The notes under the pieces are model-generated. The model worked only from the letters and a program-made list of their open reading frames with translations, did not search any database and was not told the DNA's origin. From Vibrio cortegadensis (lineage in GTDB: Bacteria > Pseudomonadota > Gammaproteobacteria > Enterobacterales > Vibrionaceae), in NCBI RefSeq assembly GCF_024347395.1, contig NZ_AP025472.1, forward strand, positions 1,178,001 to 1,242,000: a DNA stretch of 64,000 nt. The letters are read 5' to 3'. Below, in pieces: positions 27,043 to 35,345 of the stretch. The position numbers and the translations under genes were made by a program. Position 1 is the first letter of the stretch. Each line of letters begins with the position of its first letter.

Positions 27043-27864
27043 TTGTTCGAAGTTGGAAAAATCTATAATCGTCGCTCCGATATTCACGGAGTATACAAAG
27101 GGCAGCAATATGGTGGTATTGCAACCCCTGCTCAACACCCTTATGTCTTTATATTTACCAGCGACGCTGGCGAAGAATTTGGATATTCTGATGGCTTTGG
27201 GCCTGATGGTACCTTCAGGTACACAGGGGAAGGGCAAGAAGGTGATATGCAGATGGTCAAAGGTAATTTGGCAATCTTAGAACACCAGAAAAATAATAAA
27301 GAAATACTTTTGTTTGAATCGGCATCTACTGGTTTTGTCCGTTTCGTTGGAGTATGTAATTACATCGAACACCATGTCGAGCAACGCGCAGACAAAAATG
27401 GTCAGTTACGAGATGCTTTTATTTTTCATCTGGACGTGCTCCCACAATCGAGAATTTCAAATGCTCGTAGTGAAAGAAACTCTTACTTAACTAAACCGAC
27501 TAAAGGTAAATCGCTTAAACAATTACGTGACATTGCTACTTCAGTTACTCCGAGTGGTGTAGGTACTAAAGAACAAGTCTCTCATGTTAGGTATCGTAGT
27601 GAGGCCATAAAGTTATACGCTAAAAAGCGTGCAAATGGGAAATGTGAAGGGTGTAGTGCAGAGTCGCCCTTTGAAACCAAATCAGGTCCTTACTTAGAAG
27701 TTCATCATTTAACTCGACTTGCAGATGGCGGTGCAGACTGTCCAGAAAATGTCATAGCTCTATGTCCCACGTGCCATCGTCGAGCGCATTACTCTATCGA
27801 TAGCAAAGAGTTTAATGATAAGTTGGCAGAGATAGCTCTTGGCATTGAGGAAAAATTCGCCTAA
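27043..27864 (+). CDS. Cassette 5: McrA-like SRA-HNH endonuclease (candidate type IV restriction)
   Basis: The 273-residue protein has two parts. Residues about 15-125 (YGGIATPAQHPYVFIFTSDAGEEFGYSDG, then FRYTGEGQEGDMQMVKGN) match the SRA-like modified-base reader of ScoMcrA-type enzymes. Residues about 205-262 are an HNH nuclease with zinc cysteines CEGC and CPTC, the catalytic LEVHHLTRLADGG, and NVIALCPTCHRRAH. Such enzymes cut DNA carrying modified cytosine, mostly phage DNA. The start is TTG at 27043, 5 bases after AAGGAGAG. The stop overlaps attC 5. Confidence 0.85.
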   Translation: MFEVGKIYNRRSDIHGVYKGQQYGGIATPAQHPYVFIFTSDAGEEFGYSDGFGPDGTFRYTGEGQEGDMQMVKGNLAILEHQKNNKEILLFESASTGFVRFVGVCNYIEHHVEQRADKNGQLRDAFIFHLDVLPQSRISNARSERNSYLTKPTKGKSLKQLRDIATSVTPSGVGTKEQVSHVRYRSEAIKLYAKKRANGKCEGCSAESPFETKSGPYLEVHHLTRLADGGADCPENVIALCPTCHRRAHYSIDSKEFNDKLAEIALGIEEKFA

Positions 27865-27983
27865 CAAACAATTTAAGAGGGATTCCCAACGCTTGGCATT
27901 TTTGGTTCTACTTCAAATTTAGTGTTTATGGCACAATGCTTTAGGTTGGGTGGTAGCGTTGCTCACCCCTTAATTGGGCGTTA
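27862..27983 (+). repeat. attC 5
   Basis: 122 bp, CAATT/AATTG arms with AGGG/CCCC in the next stem. Cassette 5 ends pair as GGCGAA/TTCGCC. Confidence 0.92.
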
Positions 27984-28002
27984 GCTTAATAAGAGGTTAA
28001 AT

Positions 28003-28905
28003 TTGAAATTAGTAGATATCCTAAATAACGATAACCTAAAGCCAGCGCTTGTAATCGGTAATGGAATCAATCGTTATAACTGCACTAAAGCTGATGGGAA
28101 TAATTCTTGGGACAAAATGCTTCTGGAGCTTTGGGAAAAGCACAGTATGTCAGTAGAGCAGATGTCTGCTCCTGAGGGAATTTCGCTTACAGAGTTTTAT
28201 GATGCTCTTGATTTGACTAAGAGGTCTAACGAAATCAACTTACAAAAAGAGTTTTGTGAACTAATGAGTAGCTGGGCTCCTAGAAAGCATCATCTCTCGA
28301 TTTCCAAATGGGCTCAGACCAAGGGTGTACCAATACTTACAACAAACTTTGAAGAAACATTGTCCTCAAATATCACAAGTGATATTACACACTTTGATTC
28401 AAAGTCTTTTACTGACTTTTATCCTTGGCAAAGTTACTTCTCTGATCATGAAGTACATGATCCCGCTAATGAGTTTGCGATCTGGCATATTAATGGGGTA
28501 CAGAGATATAGTCGAAGTATACGATTGGGTTTGTCTCACTACATGGGTTCAGTCGAGAGGGCTAGACGATTAATCCATAAAGGGAACGAAGCAAGGTTGT
28601 TCTCCGGAAAAAATGTTGATGAGTGGTCAGGTTATCAAAGTTGGTTGCACGTTGTTTTTAATAACGACCTAGTTTTTGTTGGACTCGGTTTAGATACAAC
28701 CGAAGTGTTTTTACGATGGTTGTTAATCGAACGAGCAAAGTACTTTAATCAATTCCCTCAACGTAGAAAAAAAGCATATTTTGTCCATGCCAATGAAAAA
28801 TCGTTATCAACAGGGCAAGAGTTGTTCTTAGATAGTGTTGGTGTTCAGGTAGTACATGAGGCGTCTTATGATGAACTTTACAGCACTCCTTGGGCATTAA
28901 GCTAA
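28003..28905 (+). CDS. Cassette 6: SIR2-like NAD-binding protein (candidate anti-phage NADase)
   Basis: A 300-residue protein with the landmarks of the SIR2 fold: ALVIGNGINRYN near residues 15-26 (nucleotide loop), ILTTNFEETL near 110, the HIN and SHYMG blocks near 165-185 in the position of the catalytic His/substrate loop, and LVFVGLGLDTTEVFLRWLL near 225-245. Many stand-alone SIR2 proteins of this size degrade NAD during phage infection. Start TTG at 28003, 6 bases after AAGAGG. It is not a sirtuin deacetylase (no zinc cysteines). No partner gene lies in the cassette. Confidence 0.75.
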   Translation: MKLVDILNNDNLKPALVIGNGINRYNCTKADGNNSWDKMLLELWEKHSMSVEQMSAPEGISLTEFYDALDLTKRSNEINLQKEFCELMSSWAPRKHHLSISKWAQTKGVPILTTNFEETLSSNITSDITHFDSKSFTDFYPWQSYFSDHEVHDPANEFAIWHINGVQRYSRSIRLGLSHYMGSVERARRLIHKGNEARLFSGKNVDEWSGYQSWLHVVFNNDLVFVGLGLDTTEVFLRWLLIERAKYFNQFPQRRKKAYFVHANEKSLSTGQELFLDSVGVQVVHEASYDELYSTPWALS

Positions 28906-28993
28906 CAAAGCATTTAAGAGTGATTCGCAACGCTTGGCAGTTTCGCTTCGCTCAAGTATAGCCAAGCGTCGCTCACACCTTAATGCGGCGTTA
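28903..28993 (+). repeat. attC 6 (short form)
   Basis: 91 bp; the central part is a compact TTTCGCTTCGCTC-type loop rather than the usual long one. Arms GCATT/AATGC. Nearly the same as attC 52. Confidence 0.9.
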
Positions 28994-29013
28994 GATTTTT
29001 ATTGGAGTTCAAG

Positions 29014-29745
29014 GTGTACAAACAAGTTTTTAATGCTACTCAGTCTGCATGTGAAGATATGTTTCGATTTTCTGGTGAAAGAGGAAAACCGATAAATGCA
29101 GAATACTTATTTACTGTTGCTGTAGCTAGGGAAATTGATAATCTCAATTCATTTTATGGTGAGCCTTACAGGATATTCCTAGAAAAAAGTCGTAAGGAAT
29201 TGTCTAGGGATTGCTTACCTCCTATTAAATGGGGAAACAGTTGGGAACGTGGCTCAACAGTATTCAGAGAAAGAAAGCCAACGATTAATACTAAAGAGAG
29301 AGCTGATATCGCGGTATATGAACATATTGTAAATAGCAGCCATATGACTCATCAACCAATTTGTGTCATTGAACTTAAGGGCTTTAATCCAGCTAGAAAG
29401 CTAGTTATTAAAGATCTCAAGCGGAACTTAGAATATTTCAATATAACTGGTAAGACTGGTAATAGTGTTATCCAGTCTACATTATTTTCTGCATTGTACT
29501 CTTATAACAAAGTGAAATGCGAAGCCGAAGAGTGTGAAAGAAAGAAAAATCTTGAGCTGCAATATAAGTCATGGCTTTCTGAGGTTGGAAATCTTAGTCA
29601 CTTGGATGTCAATGTGTGTGCGCATACGATAAGCAGTGACTATGTCGGTGAAATCGTTGATGAGGCAGGGGTTGAGATACTTGATACGAGCACAATCCAT
29701 CATTTTATGGGAATTATAGTCGAGTTCAAGGTTAAGAAAATCTAA
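29014..29745 (+). CDS. Cassette 7: PD-(D/E)XK-like protein, unknown
   Basis: I start at GTG 29014, 6 bases after GGAG; a TTG 12 bases earlier would overlap the ribosome site. In the 243-residue chain the segment RADIAVYEH ... QPICVIELKGF (residues about 96-123) has the spacing of a PD-(D/E)XK nuclease core (D, then ExK in a strand). The rest is unrecognised. It follows the SRA-HNH and SIR2-like cassettes, so three candidate defence genes are consecutive. Nuclease activity is inference only. Confidence 0.6.
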   Translation: MYKQVFNATQSACEDMFRFSGERGKPINAEYLFTVAVAREIDNLNSFYGEPYRIFLEKSRKELSRDCLPPIKWGNSWERGSTVFRERKPTINTKERADIAVYEHIVNSSHMTHQPICVIELKGFNPARKLVIKDLKRNLEYFNITGKTGNSVIQSTLFSALYSYNKVKCEAEECERKKNLELQYKSWLSEVGNLSHLDVNVCAHTISSDYVGEIVDEAGVEILDTSTIHHFMGIIVEFKVKKI

Positions 29746-29864
29746 CAAACAATTTAAGAGTGACTCCTAACGCTTGCCGATTTTACTCCGATTTGAAATT
29801 TGTGTTTACGGTGCAATGGTTTAGCTTGGGTGCTATAGCGTTGTCGCACCTTAATTGGGCGTTA
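29743..29864 (+). repeat. attC 7
   Basis: 122 bp, CAATT/AATTG arms; its TAA is the stop of the preceding gene. Cassette 7 ends pair as GATTTT/AAAATC. Confidence 0.92.
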
Positions 29865-29891
29865 TGAAAATCGCATAAAATAGGGAATGTC

Positions 29892-30476
29892 ATGTTTGAA
29901 CCAATTGAAATTGATATGGATGAATTGCAGTTAGCTATTTCTCTTCCTGATCTGGATTCTGTGCCAAATGGTACCTTCATTCCACTTGAAGATATTTTGG
30001 GCTCTTCATTGCAGGTTTCCAATTTTGATGCGCTTTTTGTTTCTGGCCTGTGCCCAGAGCAAAGTGAAAAATTAGTTCAAGTGTGTGCAGGTAAAGGACT
30101 TGAGTTGGTTAATTTTGAAAACCCCTCAAACGACTTAGCTGCAATCCATGATGTTGTTCAGAACTTAACTGGTAAGCTTTTCTCAGATGAAATGCCGAAT
30201 AATATCGATATTGCTGACATTAGAAACCTCAATCAATCTTCTGATTTCCTATTTGCTTTTAATCGTAAAAGTTCAGCTCTTGATTTTATGGCAGCTCAGG
30301 AGTTTGGAGTGATAGTTGGTGGTGTTTATCTTGCTCATGCAGGGACAGAGCTAGACGAGTATGAAGCTGTAAATAAAGAGCTCACTAACCACATTTCTGA
30401 ATATGGTTTTCTTTGTTCCAGTTTTTACGGTCTAGGACGTTCTGAGTGTACAATCTTGCTTGGTGTTAAGGGGTAG
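29892..30476 (+). CDS. Cassette 8: unknown 194-residue protein (paralog in cassette 23)
   Basis: Acidic, soluble, no TM or signal. It begins MFEPIEIDMDELQLAISLP and ends GRSECTILLGVKG. The C-terminal half alternates strand-like hydrophobic stretches (FLFAFNRKS, GVIVGGVYLAH, CTILLGV) with helices, which suggests an alpha/beta fold. I do not recognise it. A second copy, with only about ten to twelve residue changes, is 11 kb away (41181). Between the copies the leader (TGAAAATCGCATAAAATAGGG) and attC type are also conserved. The ribosome site AGGGAATGTC is weak. Confidence 0.75.
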   Translation: MFEPIEIDMDELQLAISLPDLDSVPNGTFIPLEDILGSSLQVSNFDALFVSGLCPEQSEKLVQVCAGKGLELVNFENPSNDLAAIHDVVQNLTGKLFSDEMPNNIDIADIRNLNQSSDFLFAFNRKSSALDFMAAQEFGVIVGGVYLAHAGTELDEYEAVNKELTNHISEYGFLCSSFYGLGRSECTILLGVKG

Positions 30477-30499
30477 GCGCACGTGGTGAGAAATTTTCA

Positions 30500-30591
30500 T
30501 AACAAAGCGTTTAAGAGTGACTCCAAACGCGTGCCGTTTTCGCTTCGCTCAAGTATGGCACACTTGTTTGTCGCACCTTAACGCGGCGTTA
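30500..30591 (+). repeat. attC 8 (short form)
   Basis: 92 bp, arms GCGTT/AACGC with a compact centre (TTTTCGCTTCGCTC). Identical by eye to attC 23. Cassette 8 ends pair as TGAAAAT/ATTTTCA. Confidence 0.9.
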
Positions 30592-30637
30592 GCAAGCACG
30601 AATAAGCTCATCGCCAATAGTAGTCGATCAGTAAAAA

Positions 30638-31216
30638 CTATATGATGTCATCATAGTTACTATCGTCATACTTTCTAAATCCCGCATATTTCGCATTGCT
30701 GCCTTGATCAGACAGCCCTAAAGCTATACATACTTTCTTGTAAATATCGGCAGGGAATCCACCGTGAAAATCCCATTCATGATTGTTTTCTTTTAACTTA
30801 ACTACACCTGATATATTAGAGTACTTCATCCTCAACTGAGGGTTTCTGACGATAAAACTAGACAGCTCTTTACTAGTTAAAAAACCATACTGTTTCATTT
30901 CTTCAATAAGAAGTGTTAATTCGTTTTCTTTAATTGAAACCTCATCATTCTCTTTAGTAGGAGTATCGTCAGTCTCGATACTTTTTGGTATTTCAGAAGC
31001 TAAATATTTTTCGATATCGGCTTGAGAAAACTTAGTAAATGCCAACGTTTGAAATGAGGTACCATCTGCTGGAACAACTTTTTTCCAGCCACTTATCCAA
31101 TACATCACTCCATCAATATTCACGTAACCTCTGGTATCTGGGTGTGAGTCCGATTGCTTTTCTTTTAGCTCTGCAAGTATGCCCGTTTGTACTTTAGGAG
31201 GATTGTATTTATTCAT
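30638..31216 (-). CDS. Cassette 9: unknown 192-residue protein, reverse orientation
   Basis: Not recognised. The N-terminal 60 residues (GYVNIDGVMYWISGWKKVVPADGTSFQTLAFTKF) look like a small beta domain. A charged linker follows, and then a C-terminal segment ends with KYAGFRKYDDSNYDDII. No TM. Being opposite to the array direction it needs its own promoter, which must lie within about 100 bases before 31216. The ATG follows AAGAG. Confidence 0.65.
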   Translation of the reverse strand: MNKYNPPKVQTGILAELKEKQSDSHPDTRGYVNIDGVMYWISGWKKVVPADGTSFQTLAFTKFSQADIEKYLASEIPKSIETDDTPTKENDEVSIKENELTLLIEEMKQYGFLTSKELSSFIVRNPQLRMKYSNISGVVKLKENNHEWDFHGGFPADIYKKVCIALGLSDQGSNAKYAGFRKYDDSNYDDII

Positions 31217-31318
31217 AGTGACTCTTGGGTAATAGTAAGTCTACCAATCGTATCATCGCTAATTGCCTTTTTATATAAATGGCATGATGTTTTGTTTGTT
31301 GGGTGTTAAGTGCTGTGC

Positions 31319-31441
31319 TAACAAAGCGTTTAAGACGGATTCCCAACGCTTGGCGGTTTCAGTTTAAAGATATGCATCAGTGTTTATGGCATAATGTCTT
31401 GAGTCTTGTGGTAGCGTTGCTCACCACTTAACGCGGCGTTA
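31319..31441 (+). repeat. attC 9
   Basis: 123 bp, GCGTT/AACGC arms. Cassette ends pair imperfectly (GCAAGCAC against GTGCTGTGC, with a bulge). Confidence 0.9.
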
Positions 31442-31458
31442 GTTGCCCTGCGAAACTA

Positions 31459-31737
31459 TTAGTTTGCAGGAAATTTTTGCTTTTGATGTAGAACTCGCAT
31501 TACACGAATAATTGAACCATCGACCCAGTATGAAATGATCATAGAGATTTCGGGGATAATTAGTAATCGGCCTCGAATATCATCTCGTTGAACACCCATT
31601 AAAGGTTGTTCAAGTAAGTTTTCAACTTTATCTTCAATGATTTCGTCAGTCTTTTCAGCTGCGTCAGGGTTGAAGTCATAAAGAAATTCAAATATTTTCT
31701 CACGATCATTCAATGATTCTTCTTCCCATAAAATCAT
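31459..31737 (-). CDS. Cassette 10: ParE/RelE-family toxin
   Basis: The 92-residue protein has the ParE/RelE pattern: N-terminal helix hairpin (ESLNDREKIFEFLYDFNPDAAEKTDEIIEDKVENLL), then PLMGVQRDDIRGRLLIIPEISMIISYWVDGSIIRVMRVLHQKQKFP, with the Arg-rich strand and the terminal 'VLHxxQxxP' typical of the family. It overlaps the antitoxin by ATGA (31734-31737). Whether it is a gyrase poison (ParE) or an mRNA interferase (RelE) cannot be decided from sequence. Confidence 0.85.
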   Translation of the reverse strand: MILWEEESLNDREKIFEFLYDFNPDAAEKTDEIIEDKVENLLEQPLMGVQRDDIRGRLLIIPEISMIISYWVDGSIIRVMRVLHQKQKFPAN

Positions 31738-32018
31738 TGATGGCCTCGATTGCGAATTTTAGCTTTTCGTTCAGCCATTCTAGTTTTTGCTGAGTCATGA
31801 TCAACAAATGTAGCTTTCCCGGAGTCGAATTTCTCAAATGCTAAGTTTACTTGTTCAGTTATCCAAGAGTCATGAGATAATGTTTTTCGTTGTTGCTCCG
31901 CCATTTGCTCTGTAAGCTCACGGCAAGCATCGCTAAGTGTACGACCTTGGCTCTCCGCCATTTGTTGAGCTAAGCGTTTAATTTCGTCATCAATACGGAA
32001 TTGAATTCTAGTATCCAT
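31734..32018 (-). CDS. Cassette 10: RelB/DinJ-type antitoxin
   Basis: A 94-residue antitoxin. MDTRIQFRIDDEIKRLAQQMAESQGRTLSDACREL is a ribbon-helix-helix DNA-binding domain of the RelB/DinJ type. The C-terminus (ITEQVNLAFEKFDSGKATFVDHDSAKTRMAERKAK) is the toxin-binding tail. TTAGGAGCC precedes the ATG. Reverse orientation, so the promoter sits in the 60 bases between its ATG and attC 10. Confidence 0.85.
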   Translation of the reverse strand: MDTRIQFRIDDEIKRLAQQMAESQGRTLSDACRELTEQMAEQQRKTLSHDSWITEQVNLAFEKFDSGKATFVDHDSAKTRMAERKAKIRNRGHQ

Positions 32019-32077
32019 GAATGGCTCCTAAGTTTTCGTGTGTACAAATGTTAGCACTAGCCTTGAGCAAGGGCAAC

Positions 32078-32199
32078 TAACAAGCAATTTAAGAGTGACT
32101 CCTAACGCTTGGCGAGTTCACTTCGATTTGAAATTTGTGTTTACGGTGCAATGGTTTAGCTTGGGTGTTATAGCGTTTTCGCACCTTAATTGGGCGTTA
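32078..32199 (+). repeat. attC 10
   Basis: 122 bp, CAATT/AATTG arms (TAACAAGC variant). Cassette 10 ends pair as GTTGCCC/GGGCAAC. Confidence 0.92.
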
Positions 32200-32311
32200 G
32201 CAGCCGCACAAATTTTGTATTGTATGTGTCGGCAGAGCTACAGAGCGAGTAACTTTCAGAGCTAGTGATTTATCGCTCTGAAAGGTTTTATTCTCAGCTG
32301 TTTGCCAGTAG

Positions 32312-32755
32312 CTACTCCCAGAACTTCCACCATTTTTTACTGTTTTCTTCTCTTTTTGCTTGGCCTTGCTCTGAGCCTTTACCTAGCTCATTTTGAACTT
32401 GATCAGCTTTCTTTGCCTTTTGCTTCTCGAACCCAGATTTCTTACTTTTTACCTTTTCCTTCAAGTCGTCAATTTCGTCTTGTTTAACTTCGAGCTTTTC
32501 AAGTTCACGTTCAAGCTTCTTCTTGTCTTTTTTATTTTTGGTCTTCTTAGCTTTTTTCTTTTTTTCTTCTATTAGATCTTCAAGTTCATCACCTTGTTCG
32601 TCTAGCTGTCGCTCAACCTGTTTCAAATCAGAAGCGGTAGATATCTCTTCAAGGTTTGGTTTTCCCTTTCCAGCCCAGTCAGGTTTATCAGCCATTGTAA
32701 TCGGTGATAGAAATGTAAGAATGCTAGTCAAAGCAATGATTTTTGTGTTTGTCAT
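32312..32755 (-). CDS. Cassette 11: secreted Lys/Glu-rich coiled-coil protein
   Basis: The 147-residue protein starts with a signal peptide (MTNTKIIALTSILTFLSPITMA, cut near residue 22). Residues about 40-115 form one long coiled coil of Lys/Glu repeats (KKKKAKKTKNKKDKKKLERELEKLE). The C-terminus is aromatic (SKKWWKFWE), which may contact membrane or peptidoglycan. No known domain; periplasmic location inferred. A GGGGGA ribosome site precedes the ATG. Reverse orientation. Confidence 0.75.
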   Translation of the reverse strand: MTNTKIIALTSILTFLSPITMADKPDWAGKGKPNLEEISTASDLKQVERQLDEQGDELEDLIEEKKKKAKKTKNKKDKKKLERELEKLEVKQDEIDDLKEKVKSKKSGFEKQKAKKADQVQNELGKGSEQGQAKREENSKKWWKFWE

Positions 32756-32832
32756 AGAATCCCCCTTTATATAATATTTAGCATATGTATAGGGTGAGGG
32801 TGTTGCAAGTCACAGTCGTGGGGTTGCGCTGC

Positions 32833-32954
32833 TAACAAACAATTTAAGAGTGACTCCTAACGCTTGCCGGTTTCACTCCGATTTGAATTTTGTGTTTACG
32901 GTGCAGTGGTTTAGTTTGGGTGTTATAGCGTTGTCGCACCTTAATTGGGCGTTA
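32833..32954 (+). repeat. attC 11
   Basis: 122 bp, CAATT/AATTG arms. Cassette 11 ends pair as GCAGC/GCTGC. Confidence 0.92.
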
Positions 32955-33400
32955 TATTGCATAAGATTCAAAGGGTTAAATTATCCGTTTATCTTTGTTC
33001 TGCGTCCGAACTACACACCTGTTCGTCTCGTGAAAGTTGCCATCAAAATGACCATCGCACGTAGAAGGTTTATCGGTTAATTAGGTGCAACGTCACGCAA
33101 GTCTCCTCGTTAGTAAGTTTCGCTGGCTCAAGTTCATTTTGCGCGGCTTCTTTTTCGTGGAAGCTAAATTGAAAATCGTGGTTTCAGCGCACTTTGCCGT
33201 CAGGTTTCTCGCTCGAATTCTTTGTCATTCTAGCTAATCGAATGGCTCTAATTTCAGCTCATTTCGTTTCTTAGCCAAGTGCGTTTTGTTGTCTATGATT
33301 GAGTTTCGAACTATCCGTTTTACTTCTGAGTTCAAAGCCAGTAGATTTGTAACCAATTCAGCACCTTGGCGCTAAACTTGGCTCTGTCGTGCGGGCAATA
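32952..33400. repeat. Gene-less cassette family, copy B (cassette 12, 449 bp)
   Basis: Same 449-bp body with TATTGC/GCAATA ends. The right half matches copy E closely, while the left half differs, so B and E look mosaic. Confidence 0.85.
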
Positions 33401-33523
33401 TAACAAAGCGTTTAAGACGGATTCGCAACGCTTGGCGGCTTCAGTTCAAAGATATGCATCAGTGTTTATGGCATAATGTCTTGAGTGCAGTGGTAGCATT
33501 GCTCACCACTTAACGCGGCGTTA
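33401..33523 (+). repeat. attC 12
   Basis: 123 bp, GCGTT/AACGC arms. Near-identical to attC 24 (both carry AGCATTGCTC). Confidence 0.9.
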
Positions 33524-33542
33524 TATTTTTTGAGGATGTACC

Positions 33543-34121
33543 ATGATTGAAAAGCTCGAATTAGCATGTAGAGCTATGAGTTCTCGCTATACAAATATTT
33601 TGTCTCAATATTATCCAGCCCACGGCAGCACAGGATTTACAGAACGAAATTTGACAAATAATTTAGTAGTAGCCTTAGAGAGCGCTTTTGGTGAAGCATG
33701 CATATCTTGGTTTGAAGCGCCCATATGTTTAATAGATGGAAAGCATATTGACGCTGTGGTTTTTCATGAAAATATTACCATTTTAATCGAAGCGAAAAGG
33801 CTAACGTCTGTAAAGCAACAAATGGGTTGTATTGAGCGAGATGTAGAGCGAATGTTTTCTATCAACACAATCAAAATGTTAGAAAAAAAACTGAGGTCGA
33901 ATCATAGCCAACGCCGTCGGTACTCGATCGTACTTGCAGATGTTTGGACTGAAAATGACGAAAAAACAAATGCCTATGAGTCTTGGCCTAATTTGTTGCC
34001 TACATATTTTCTTGAAACGTTATTGTTCTCCAAGCAGCTGTCTTTCAATGACTTATGCGTTGAAGGGGAGTGGAAAGATAACTACAAAATATTATTAGCA
34101 GTGTCAGAAATAAAAATATAA
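33543..34121 (+). CDS. Cassette 13: PD-(D/E)XK-like protein, unknown
   Basis: 192 residues. TGFTERNLTNNLVVALESAFGEACISWFEAPI is followed by KHIDAVVFHENITILIEAKRLTS (residues about 68-89), which has the D ... ExK arrangement of a restriction-type nuclease core in a strand-turn-strand. A C-terminal alpha/beta stretch (RRRYSIVLADVWTEN) follows. No DNA-binding domain recognised. TTGAGGATGTACC precedes the ATG. Function inferred only from the motif. Confidence 0.65.
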   Translation: MIEKLELACRAMSSRYTNILSQYYPAHGSTGFTERNLTNNLVVALESAFGEACISWFEAPICLIDGKHIDAVVFHENITILIEAKRLTSVKQQMGCIERDVERMFSINTIKMLEKKLRSNHSQRRRYSIVLADVWTENDEKTNAYESWPNLLPTYFLETLLFSKQLSFNDLCVEGEWKDNYKILLAVSEIKI

Positions 34122-34238
34122 CAAACTGTTTAAGAGTGATTCGCAACGCGTGGCATTTTCACTATGCGTTGGCTTAAGTGTTTAAGGTGGCATGCGGAGG
34201 CTTCGGCATTGCGTTGCTCACACCTTAACAGGGCGTTA
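34119..34238 (+). repeat. attC 13
   Basis: 120 bp, a third arm pair CTGTT/AACAG that keeps the stem. Cassette 13 ends pair as TATTTTTA/TAAAAATA. Confidence 0.88.
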
Positions 34239-34315
34239 GAAGCTTCGATAAAACTTTGAATTATAGTAACTATTTATCTTAGCTCGCTTAGTTCTAAATT
34301 TCGTTTCAATCATAG

Positions 34316-34321
34316 TATAAT
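34316..34321 (+). promoter_or_regulatory. -10 box of the zinc-ribbon cassette, copy 1
   Basis: Perfect TATAAT 34 bases before the ATG, with TTCTAAA at about -35 (weak). Conserved in all three copies of the cassette. Confidence 0.5.
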
Positions 34322-34354
34322 TGTTCGCATTAAGATGATTATGTGAAAGTTAAA

Positions 34355-34516
34355 ATGAGAAAAATTTATGTAACTGAAGGGGATTCATCCTCTAAAAAGG
34401 GCAAAGTGGCTTACCCTAAACTGGTTTTGTGTGAAAAGTGTGTAGGCAATTACATTGTTATCAGCGAAGGCAAGCGAACTTATGATGCTTGCGTCAAATG
34501 TGGTTCTAGTGAATAA
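34355..34516 (+). CDS. Cassette 14: 53-residue zinc-ribbon protein, copy 1 of 3
   Basis: The frame MRKIYVTEGDSSSKKG continues with LVLCEKCVGNYIVISEG and ACVKCGSSE. CEKC and CVKC are 21 residues apart, a minimal zinc ribbon. Two further copies (48543, 58721) keep the length and all four cysteines and differ by a few residues (G16D, V18L, N32K, and I34V in copy 2 only). Each has its own perfect TATAAT. The ribosome site is poor (GTGAAAGTTAAA). Unknown function; size and conservation suggest a real gene. An inverted repeat GTAGAACC/GGTTCTAC follows the stop. Confidence 0.7.
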   Translation: MRKIYVTEGDSSSKKGKVAYPKLVLCEKCVGNYIVISEGKRTYDACVKCGSSE

Positions 34517-34574
34517 GTAATTACGTCTGTAGAACCCAAAATTCTAGGTTCTACATAATGGTTAAGAACGCTTC

Positions 34575-34696
34575 TAACAAACAATTTAAGAGTGACTCCT
34601 AACGCTTGCCGATTTCACTCCGATTTGAATTTTGTGTTTACGGCGCAGTGGTTTAGCTTGGGCGTTATGGCGTTGTCGCACCTTAATTGGGCGTTA
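34575..34696 (+). repeat. attC 14
   Basis: 122 bp, CAATT/AATTG arms. Cassette 14 ends pair as GAAGC/GCTTC. Confidence 0.92.
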
Positions 34697-34705
34697 GCTT
34701 AAGTT

Positions 34706-35125
34706 CTATTCCGACGGTAGGTTCTGCTTTAATTCTAGTAACATTAAATATGCGCTTTCACCTGACATATCGTAAGGGCTGAATTGGTCAGAGCCTGAAA
34801 ATTGTAAGTTAAGTAATGCAGTTAAGTGAGATTGAGGAATGTCGCCCATAGACCAGTCTCCAAATTCACGGCAATGTACTTCTTTGAAGTAGAGAATGGT
34901 GACTTTGCTGTGTCGTTTGTCATTTACGATATGACTGTATGTATCATTTATAGCTTCTCTTGAACCTTCTAGGCATTGTAAAAAGTACTTCTGATTATGA
35001 CTTAGTAGTCCAGTGATGTTAGCTTCTTTGTTGTGTTCGCGTGATGTCGTAAGAATGTCTGTTAAAGCGTTCAAATCGCAGTCTTTTGAAAGAGTGCTGA
35101 CATAAATTAATCGAGTTAGGAACAT
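34706..35125 (-). CDS. Cassette 15: BLUF-domain blue-light photoreceptor
   Basis: I start at the ATG at 35125 (MFLTRLIYVS); the frame extends 12 codons further but adds only a basic tail. The 139-residue chain is one BLUF domain with the FAD-proximal residues in place: Tyr8, Asn32, Gln50 (in FLQCLEG) and Trp91/Met93 in FGDWSMG, as in AppA/PixD. The 45 residues after the domain hold no effector domain, so signalling must go to a partner, as in the short BLUF proteins. Reverse orientation, so it must have its own promoter. Blue-light sensors in integron cassettes are uncommon. Confidence 0.88.
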   Translation of the reverse strand: MFLTRLIYVSTLSKDCDLNALTDILTTSREHNKEANITGLLSHNQKYFLQCLEGSREAINDTYSHIVNDKRHSKVTILYFKEVHCREFGDWSMGDIPQSHLTALLNLQFSGSDQFSPYDMSGESAYLMLLELKQNLPSE

Positions 35126-35223
35126 AGCTACCACTTTGTTTTTATTAAACGTTACTATCAAATATAATCTATATAGTAGAATTTGCTAATTAGAGCAGGG
35201 TTTATCACTGACAAATATTAAGC

Positions 35224-35345
35224 TAACAAACAATTTAAGAGTGACTCCTAACGCTTGGCAATTTCACTTCGGTTTGAATTTTGTGTTTACGGCGCAATGG
35301 TTTAGTCTAGGTTTTATAGCGTTGTCGCACCTTAATTGGGCGTTA
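35224..35345 (+). repeat. attC 15
   Basis: 122 bp, CAATT/AATTG arms. Cassette 15 ends pair as GCTTAA/TTAAGC. Confidence 0.92.

Noticed and set aside
32253..32284. Hairpin CTTTCAGAGC/GCTCTGAAAG as terminator of the cassette 11 gene
   Set aside because: The stem is perfect, but the T-run (GTTTTATT) is on the plus strand, opposite to the gene; on the minus strand TTACTC follows. It may stop plus-strand read-through, which I cannot show.
32850..33080. Frames such as MTPNACRFHS...LNWALYCIRF that begin in an attC (also at 40480, 41806, 43353, 45647, 61507)
   Set aside because: They are translations of attC sequence (similar to database 'DUF3265' entries) running into the gene-less cassette; no ribosome site, and copy C has an in-frame stop.
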